This document shows, one piece after another, positions 59,249 through 64,000 of a DNA stretch of 64,000 bases. The stretch is from Oceanicaulis sp052055585 (lineage in GTDB: Bacteria > Pseudomonadota > Alphaproteobacteria > Caulobacterales > Maricaulaceae): assembly GCF_052055585.1 (NCBI RefSeq), contig NZ_CP170485.1, positions 1,674,001-1,738,000 on the forward strand, read 5' to 3'. The translations under genes and the position numbers were made by a program. Each line of letters opens with the position of its first letter. The stretch's first letter is position 1. The notes under the pieces are model-generated. The model had not been told where the DNA came from, made no database searches, and worked only from the letters and a program-made list of their open reading frames with translations.

Positions 59249-60874
59249 TTGAGCCAGATGTACGATACGGATCTCGACCGTAACGCCGCCAACCATGTGC
59301 CGATCAGCCCGATCAGCTTTCTGACGCGCACCGCCCGCGCCTATCCTGAAAAGCTCGCCGTCATCCACGGTGACATCCGCCGCAACTGGGGCGAGGTGTA
59401 TGAACGCTCGGTCCGGCTCGCCTCGGCGCTTTCAAAGCGTGGCGTCAGAAAAGGCGACACCGTCGCGGTGATGGCGCCGAACATTCCCGCCTTCGTGGAC
59501 GCCCATTTCGGCGTGCCCATGTCCGGCGCCGTGCTCAACGCGCTCAATATCCGGCTCGACGCAGAAGCCATCGCCTTCATCCTCAAGCATGGCGAGGCGA
59601 AGGTCATTCTGGTGGATCGCGAATTCTCGTCTGTGATCGCTCGCGCGGTGCAGGAGATCGACGCCAAACCGCTCATCATCGACATCGACGACCCGCTGGC
59701 CGAGCATGGCGATCTGATTGGCGAGGTCGAGTATGAGGCCTTCCTCAGGGAGGGCGATCCCGACTTTGATTTCCATCGCGCCGATGATGAATGGGATGCG
59801 ATTGCGCTCAATTACACCTCGGGCACGACGGGCGATCCCAAGGGCGTCGTCACCCATCACCGGGGCGCGTATCTCAATGCCGTGGGCAATGCGATGGAAT
59901 GGGATATGCCCCATTTCCCGGTCTATCTGTGGACCCTGCCCATGTTCCACTGCAATGGCTGGTGCTTCCCCTGGACCATCGCGGCGAAGGCGGGCGTCAA
60001 TGTCTGCCTGCGTCGGGTCGAACCCTTCGCCATCCTGTCCGCTATCGCCGAGCACAAGGTCACGCATCTCTGCGGCGCGCCCATCGTGATGAGCATGATG
60101 ATCCAGCTGCCGGAAAAAGAGCGGCCGGACTTTGACCATCCAGTCGCGATGATGACCGCCGGCGCCTCCCCGCCCGCCACGGTGATTGCGGGCATGGAAG
60201 CCATGGGCGTGACGGTGACGCATACCTATGGCCTTACGGAAGTCTATGGCCCCTCCATCGCCTGCGCGTGGAAGCCCGAATGGGATGAGCTGCCGCTGAA
60301 AGACCGCGCACGGCTGAAAGCGCGTCAGGGCCTGCCCTACATCACCCAGGAAGATCTGATGGTGGCCAATCCTGAAACCATGGAGCCCCTGCCCTGGGAC
60401 GGTAAAAGCCTGGGAGAGATCATGATCCGAGGCAATGCGGTCATGAAGGGTTATCTGAAGAACCCCGCCACCACCGAGAAGAGCTTCAAGGGCGGCTGGT
60501 TCCATACCGGCGATCTCGCCGTCACCCATCCCGACGGGCATGTGGAGATCAAGGACCGCTCAAAGGACATCATCATTTCGGGCGGGGAGAACATTTCCTC
60601 GGTCGAGGTGGAGGATGTGCTCTACAGCCATCCCGATGTCGCCGCCGCCGCCGTGGTCGCGAAACCCGACGCCAAATGGGGCGAGACGCCCTGCGCCTTC
60701 ATCGAGCTGAAGACCGGGGCGACGGTGAGCGAAAAAGACATCATCGCCTTCGCCCGCGAGCATCTGGCGCACTTCAAGGCGCCGCGCATCGTCGTGTTCG
60801 GCGAACTGCCCAAGACCGCCACCGGCAAAATCCAGAAATTCATGCTCCGCGAACGCGCGCGGGACATGCACTAG
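59249..60874 (+). CDS. AMP-forming acyl-CoA synthetase
   Basis: A 541-residue ANL-superfamily ligase that activates a carboxylic acid to its CoA thioester. The P-loop is YTSGTTGDPKGVV; the acyl-adenylate motifs are HTYGLTEVYGP, WFHTGDLAV and KDRSKDIIISGGENISS; the catalytic Lys is in KTATGKIQKF. The sequence resembles the short/medium- and branched-chain acyl-CoA ligase group that includes 3-methylmercaptopropionyl-CoA ligases; the substrate cannot be read off. The start is TTG at 59249 with GGGGAG eight bases upstream; an ATG at 59258 is an alternative. A terminator follows. Confidence 0.93.
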   Translation: MSQMYDTDLDRNAANHVPISPISFLTRTARAYPEKLAVIHGDIRRNWGEVYERSVRLASALSKRGVRKGDTVAVMAPNIPAFVDAHFGVPMSGAVLNALNIRLDAEAIAFILKHGEAKVILVDREFSSVIARAVQEIDAKPLIIDIDDPLAEHGDLIGEVEYEAFLREGDPDFDFHRADDEWDAIALNYTSGTTGDPKGVVTHHRGAYLNAVGNAMEWDMPHFPVYLWTLPMFHCNGWCFPWTIAAKAGVNVCLRRVEPFAILSAIAEHKVTHLCGAPIVMSMMIQLPEKERPDFDHPVAMMTAGASPPATVIAGMEAMGVTVTHTYGLTEVYGPSIACAWKPEWDELPLKDRARLKARQGLPYITQEDLMVANPETMEPLPWDGKSLGEIMIRGNAVMKGYLKNPATTEKSFKGGWFHTGDLAVTHPDGHVEIKDRSKDIIISGGENISSVEVEDVLYSHPDVAAAAVVAKPDAKWGETPCAFIELKTGATVSEKDIIAFAREHLAHFKAPRIVVFGELPKTATGKIQKFMLRERARDMH

Positions 60875-60888
60875 GGGTAGAGAAAGAG

Positions 60889-60914
60889 AAAGGCGGCGCT
60901 AAGCGCCGCCTTTT
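60889..60914. terminator. rho-independent terminator between convergent genes
   Basis: GGCGGCGC and GCGCCGCC pair around a three-base loop, with AAA before and TTTT after. It ends both the acyl-CoA synthetase and the I78 inhibitor genes. Confidence 0.85.
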
Positions 60915-60915
60915 C

Positions 60916-61218
60916 CTACCCGCACTTCACTTCAATGATCGATCCATCTTCGCCGACCACAATGTTCAGGCGGTCGGGGCGGTAATCCATCGTGACTGCA
61001 TCACCGGGACCATAGACACGGTGCGGGCGCGGCAGGCTGTCCGTATGCACGCCGCCCACGGGCTGGCCGACCAGCACCTGATAGGCCTCGGCGGCGCAGG
61101 GCTGGGGTTCGGGCATGGGAACCGGATCGGCCCCGGCATTGGCGTTCGTGGTCGAAGCGGTCGTCGCGCACGCGGTCAGGGTCAGACCGGCGGCGAGAAT
61201 AACGAGTGTACGGATCAT
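60916..61218 (-). CDS. I78-family peptidase-inhibitor lipoprotein
   Basis: A 100-residue lipoprotein: the signal ends LTLTAC, a lipobox. The mature part is an I78 (potato-inhibitor-like) domain with VLVGQPVGG, the PGDAVTMDYRPDRLNIVV signature and a C-terminal VKCG that forms a disulphide with the earlier CAAEAY. I78 proteins can inhibit serine proteases such as subtilisins in the periplasm. The ATG at 61218 overlaps the holC stop (ATGA); the frame to 61257 is not needed. Confidence 0.88.
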   Translation of the reverse strand: MIRTLVILAAGLTLTACATTASTTNANAGADPVPMPEPQPCAAEAYQVLVGQPVGGVHTDSLPRPHRVYGPGDAVTMDYRPDRLNIVVGEDGSIIEVKCG

Positions 61219-61664
61219 GCTTTGCGCTCCCAGCGGCCCATTTCGTTCTGTTTCCAATAGCTAATCGGAATATCGGACTTTTTTTGGGCGGCCCAGAGGG
61301 CGCGCGCCCGAGCCACGCTTGTTTCGTCGTTCGCTTCAAACATCACCACAACACGGTCCCAGGCGGACACATCGCCCGGCGCGGCGCCATCAAGGCAAAA
61401 CAGCATGCTGGCGGCATTAGGGTTGTCGGTGCGATCGGAGAGCACGATGGGCTGATGCTCCACATGCTCCGCTTCAGCGCGGCCATGGGGCAGGAAGCTG
61501 TCATCGCGGAAGGTCCACAAATGGCTGTCGAGATGCTCGAGCCGGGACTCTTCCTGGCTGCACACCACAGCGCGGCCGCCCCGCTCCATCAGCTTGGTCA
61601 GAAGTTCCGGCAACGCCTCGTCAACACTGGCGTTTTCCAGATGATAGAACCAAAGCTCAGCCAT
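61215..61664 (-). CDS. holC: DNA polymerase III chi subunit
   Basis: A 149-residue chi subunit that links the clamp loader to single-stranded-DNA-binding protein. It begins AELWFYHLENASVDEALP and has the family's LLTKLMERGGRAVV, DDSFLPHGRAEAEHVEHQPIVLS (in parts) and NAASMLFCLDGA segments. The ATG at 61664 is chosen; the longer frame includes the pepA end. It lies downstream of pepA, the common arrangement in proteobacteria, with a stem-loop between. Confidence 0.92.
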   Translation of the reverse strand: MAELWFYHLENASVDEALPELLTKLMERGGRAVVCSQEESRLEHLDSHLWTFRDDSFLPHGRAEAEHVEHQPIVLSDRTDNPNAASMLFCLDGAAPGDVSAWDRVVVMFEANDETSVARARALWAAQKKSDIPISYWKQNEMGRWERKA

Positions 61665-61683
61665 AGTGCGTCCTGAATGGCGA

Positions 61684-61708
61684 CGCCCCCGGCCCAAGGC
61701 CGGGGGCG
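61684..61708. other. intercistronic stem-loop between pepA and holC
   Basis: CGCCCCCGGCC and GGCCGGGGGCG form an eleven-bp perfect stem with a three-base loop, 20 bases upstream of the holC start. No T-run follows on either strand, so it may stabilise or partially attenuate the pepA-holC mRNA rather than end it. Confidence 0.6.
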
Positions 61709-61722
61709 CTTCGGCAAGGGCG

Positions 61723-63192
61723 TTAGCCCTCGAAGTTGTCGCGCACCAGACGGTCCAGCAGGCGCACGCCATAGCCGGTACCGAAGGTGGGGATGCGCGG
61801 ATCCTTGGAGCCAGCATTCATGCCGGTGCCGGCGATGTCGATATGGATCCAGGGCTTCTCGTTCACGTGACGCTTGAGGAATTGCGCCGCAGTGATCGAC
61901 CCGGCCAGACGGCCCTCGCCCACGTTTTTCATGTCCGCGTTCGGGGTGTCGATCTGACGGTCGTATTCCGGACCGATCGGCAGACGCCACACGGTCTCGT
62001 CAGAGGCCTTGCCCGCTTTCTCCAGCTTGGCGACCAGATCGTCGTCATTGGAGAACACGCCCGCATGCTCATGACCCAGCGCGATCAGGATGGCGCCGGT
62101 GAGCGTTGCGAGGTTGATCATGAATTTCGGATCGAAGCGGTCTTGCGTGTACCACAGCACGTCACCCAGAACGAGGCGGCCCTCGGCGTCGGTGTTGTGG
62201 ATCTCGATGGTCTGGCCAGACATGGATTTGACGATGTCGCCCGGACGCTGGGCGTTGCCGTCAGGCATGTTCTCGACCAGGCCGATCACGCCGATGACGT
62301 TTGCCTTGGCTTTACGACCGGCCAATGCGGCCATCAGGCCGACCACGGCGGCGGAGCCGCCCATATCGCCCTTCATTTCGTCCATGCCCTGACCCGGCTT
62401 CAGCGAGATGCCGCCGGAGTCAAAGGTGACGCCCTTGCCGATGAAAGCCAGCGGCTTGTCGCCCGCCTTGCCGCCATTCCACTTGATGATGACCATCTTG
62501 GATTCGCGCACCGAACCCTGGCCGACACCCAGCAGGGCGTGCATGCCGAGCTTTTCCATTTCGGCTTCGCCAAGCACTTCAACCTCAAGACCCAGCTTGC
62601 TGAGTTCCTTGACTTTTTCAGCATAGCTTTCCGGATAGAGAACGTTCGGCGTCTCGTTCACAAGGTTCCGCGCCAGGGTCACGCCCTCGGCCACCGGCGC
62701 CCAGTCGGCCCACAGCTTTTCAGCCGCCGCCGCGTCAGCGGACACGATCTCGACGCTCTCGACGGACGGCTTCTTGTCGTCGCTGAGCTTGGTGCGATAG
62801 GTGTCAAAACGGTAGGCGGCGAGGCTGGCGCCCAGCGCACCACGGCACAGAAGGTCCGCATCGCCATCCAGATGCACCGACACCGCCTTGGCGCCCGAGA
62901 TCAGGATCGACTTGATCACGCCGGCAACGGCCTTCTCGGCGCCATTGCCGTCCAGCTTGGACTTGTCGCCCAGACCGAAGAGCACGATGCGGGTCGCATC
63001 CACGCCCGCAGGCGCTGCAATTTCCAGAAGGTCGCCAGCGCCGCCCTTGAAACGGGAGGCCTCGATAGCGCGCGTCACGGCGCCGGACGTCGCCGAATCA
63101 AGCGCCTTCGCAGCATCAGACAGGGCGCGATCGGCGAAGACCGGCGCTGCAATTGCATCACCCGATGCGGAGGCGGCAAACGAGATTTTCAT
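61723..63192 (-). CDS. pepA: leucyl aminopeptidase (M17)
   Basis: A 489-residue two-zinc aminopeptidase that removes N-terminal residues from peptides in the cytoplasm. The signature NTDAEGRLVLGD is intact, with the metal ligands in FIGKGVTFDSGG and KGDMGGSAAV. The N-terminal 170 residues form the regulatory macro-like domain. I take the ATG at 63192 (MKISFAASA); the frame to 63279 is discarded. Divergent from lptF, an arrangement widely seen in proteobacteria. Confidence 0.97.
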   Translation of the reverse strand: MKISFAASASGDAIAAPVFADRALSDAAKALDSATSGAVTRAIEASRFKGGAGDLLEIAAPAGVDATRIVLFGLGDKSKLDGNGAEKAVAGVIKSILISGAKAVSVHLDGDADLLCRGALGASLAAYRFDTYRTKLSDDKKPSVESVEIVSADAAAAEKLWADWAPVAEGVTLARNLVNETPNVLYPESYAEKVKELSKLGLEVEVLGEAEMEKLGMHALLGVGQGSVRESKMVIIKWNGGKAGDKPLAFIGKGVTFDSGGISLKPGQGMDEMKGDMGGSAAVVGLMAALAGRKAKANVIGVIGLVENMPDGNAQRPGDIVKSMSGQTIEIHNTDAEGRLVLGDVLWYTQDRFDPKFMINLATLTGAILIALGHEHAGVFSNDDDLVAKLEKAGKASDETVWRLPIGPEYDRQIDTPNADMKNVGEGRLAGSITAAQFLKRHVNEKPWIHIDIAGTGMNAGSKDPRIPTFGTGYGVRLLDRLVRDNFEG

Positions 63193-63348
63193 GGCAAACC
63201 TTTCCAGTATCAGCAAGATTTCGGCGCGCGAGGTCCGCGCGGCCCGTTGGAGAACTCCATGCGGGCAGTGGTATCGCATCCCAACCCGCGTTAGAAGATG
63301 CGGTCTTCATGAGTGCGAACTGCTCGACCGACCTCACATTGGCGCCGA

Positions 63349-64000
63349 ATGACCCTGTTTCAACGCTATACTTTCAGACAGGCGCTGTGGCCCTTCCTCG
63401 GCGCCATGTCAGCGCTGACCGGGCTGGCGGTCCTGACGCAGTCTCTGTCCAATCTGGATTTGATGGCCGAGCGCGGGGAAACGGCGCTGGTGCTGATCAC
63501 CATCACCGTGCTGGCCATGCCGCAGGTCATCGCCCTGCTGCTGCCGATCGCTGTCTTTCTGGCGGTCGCGATCGCGCTCAACCGCCTGACCAGCGATTCC
63601 GAACTCACCGTCGCGGCCGCCGCCGGGATGAGCCGGTTTCAACGCGTCAGCCCGTTCCTGCGTCTGGCGATCTATGTCCTGCTGGTCAATCTGGTGATCA
63701 ATCTGTTCGTCCAGCCCGCCAGTTTCCGCCTGATGCGGCAACAGCTGTTTGAAATCCGCACGGACCTCGCCGCCAGTTTCATGCGCGAGGGCGAGTTTGT
63801 ACCGCTGGGCGATCAGGTGACGTTCTATGTGCGCGAGATCAGCGATGATTCCGTGCTCAATGACGTCTTCATCATGGATGACCGCACCGGCCAGTCCGCC
63901 GCCTACGCCGCGCGTCGTGGCCGCATCGCCTCGACCGATCGCGGCCCGGTCATGCTGCTTGAGGACGGTGTGCGCACCCAGGTGGACCAGTCCGGCGTGC
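63349..64000 (+). CDS. lptF: LPS export permease LptF, N-terminal part (runs off the window)
   Basis: The first 217 residues of a YjgP/YjgQ-family permease, one of the two membrane subunits (LptF, LptG) of the ABC transporter that extracts lipopolysaccharide from the inner membrane. Three hydrophobic helices (PFLGAMSALTGLAVLTQSL, a second at LITITVLAMPQVIALLLPIAVFLA in parts, and LAIYVLLVNLVINLFV) precede the periplasmic jellyroll that begins at about residue 135 (FVPLGDQVTFYVREI). It starts with ATG at 63349. The proximity to pepA favours LptF over LptG. Confidence 0.9.
   Translation, partial: MTLFQRYTFRQALWPFLGAMSALTGLAVLTQSLSNLDLMAERGETALVLITITVLAMPQVIALLLPIAVFLAVAIALNRLTSDSELTVAAAAGMSRFQRVSPFLRLAIYVLLVNLVINLFVQPASFRLMRQQLFEIRTDLAASFMREGEFVPLGDQVTFYVREISDDSVLNDVFIMDDRTGQSAAYAARRGRIASTDRGPVMLLEDGVRTQVDQSGV

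Noticed and set aside
1..64000. CRISPR array, insertion sequence, prophage or integron
   Set aside because: I saw no regularly spaced repeats, transposase or integrase motifs, phage structural genes or att-like sites. The only repeat pair that stands out is the 17-mer at 20620 and 20880.

Overview
The window is a gene-dense chromosomal segment (GC clearly above 60 percent, few gaps over 250 bases, many 1-4 base start/stop overlaps) from an alphaproteobacterium. MipZ, HdaA, the ClpS/ClpA adaptor-unfoldase pair, SPOR-domain envelope proteins and a phasin point to a Caulobacter-like dimorphic lineage (Caulobacterales or Maricaulales, for example an Oceanicaulis or Maricaulis relative); the genus is a guess. 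I see no rRNA, CRISPR array, insertion sequence, prophage or integrase. One tRNA gene, tRNA-Leu(GAG), is present.

Layout. 1-7.5 kb: end of a ROK sugar kinase overlapping dinB, then two alpha/beta hydrolases, a RidA-type protein, a COG3146 acyltransferase, a HIT hydrolase and an S41 protease. 7.5-11 kb: clpS-clpA and a phasin gene with palindromic operator candidates. 11-16.6 kb: a cell-envelope and division block with a SPOR-domain D,D-carboxypeptidase, a membrane J-domain protein, mipZ, a SPOR lipoprotein, panC and a DUF1489 gene. 16.7-32 kb: mostly acyl-CoA catabolism. It holds the leucine/isovalerate genes liuD (mccA), liuC, liuB (mccB) and liuA (ivd), interspersed with DUF817, two paralogous small membrane proteins, two flavodoxin-fold oxidoreductases, a crotonase-GFA-patatin operon, an aldo/keto reductase and a tandem pair of LprI/DUF1311 proteins. 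32-40.3 kb: an unusual GH24-like muramidase-domain protein with a long acidic linker and C-terminal membrane helices, a kelch protein, mgtE, the tRNA, an orphan minimal FliN, lipB, three DUF805-type membrane proteins and a TM2 protein. 40.3-48.5 kb: pccA, a K+ channel, and a DUF2066-hdaA-ppk-ppx run. 48.6-52.1 kb: purM-purN-MFS-arfB. 52.1-64 kb: a ToxR-like TPR regulator, an S41 lipoprotein protease, ndk, two HExxH proteins flanking an ABC-F ATPase, an acyl-CoA synthetase, an I78 inhibitor, holC-pepA, and the start of lptF.

How genes work together. The liu genes, with the unlinked HMG-CoA lyase expected elsewhere, convert isovaleryl-CoA to HMG-CoA. PccA, the acyl-CoA synthetase and the crotonase feed related acyl-CoA pools, and the phasin indicates that surplus acetyl-CoA is stored as polyhydroxyalkanoate. 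MipZ, HdaA and ClpAP/ClpS are cell-cycle functions; the HdaA-Ppk-Ppx linkage places replication control next to polyphosphate metabolism. No single obviously new defence or mobile system is visible. The strongest unexplained signals are a roughly 260-bp small-ORF insertion flanked by 17-bp direct repeats, the GH24-linker-membrane protein, the phasin operators, an RBS-sequestering hairpin before a zincin-like gene, and the orphan FliN.
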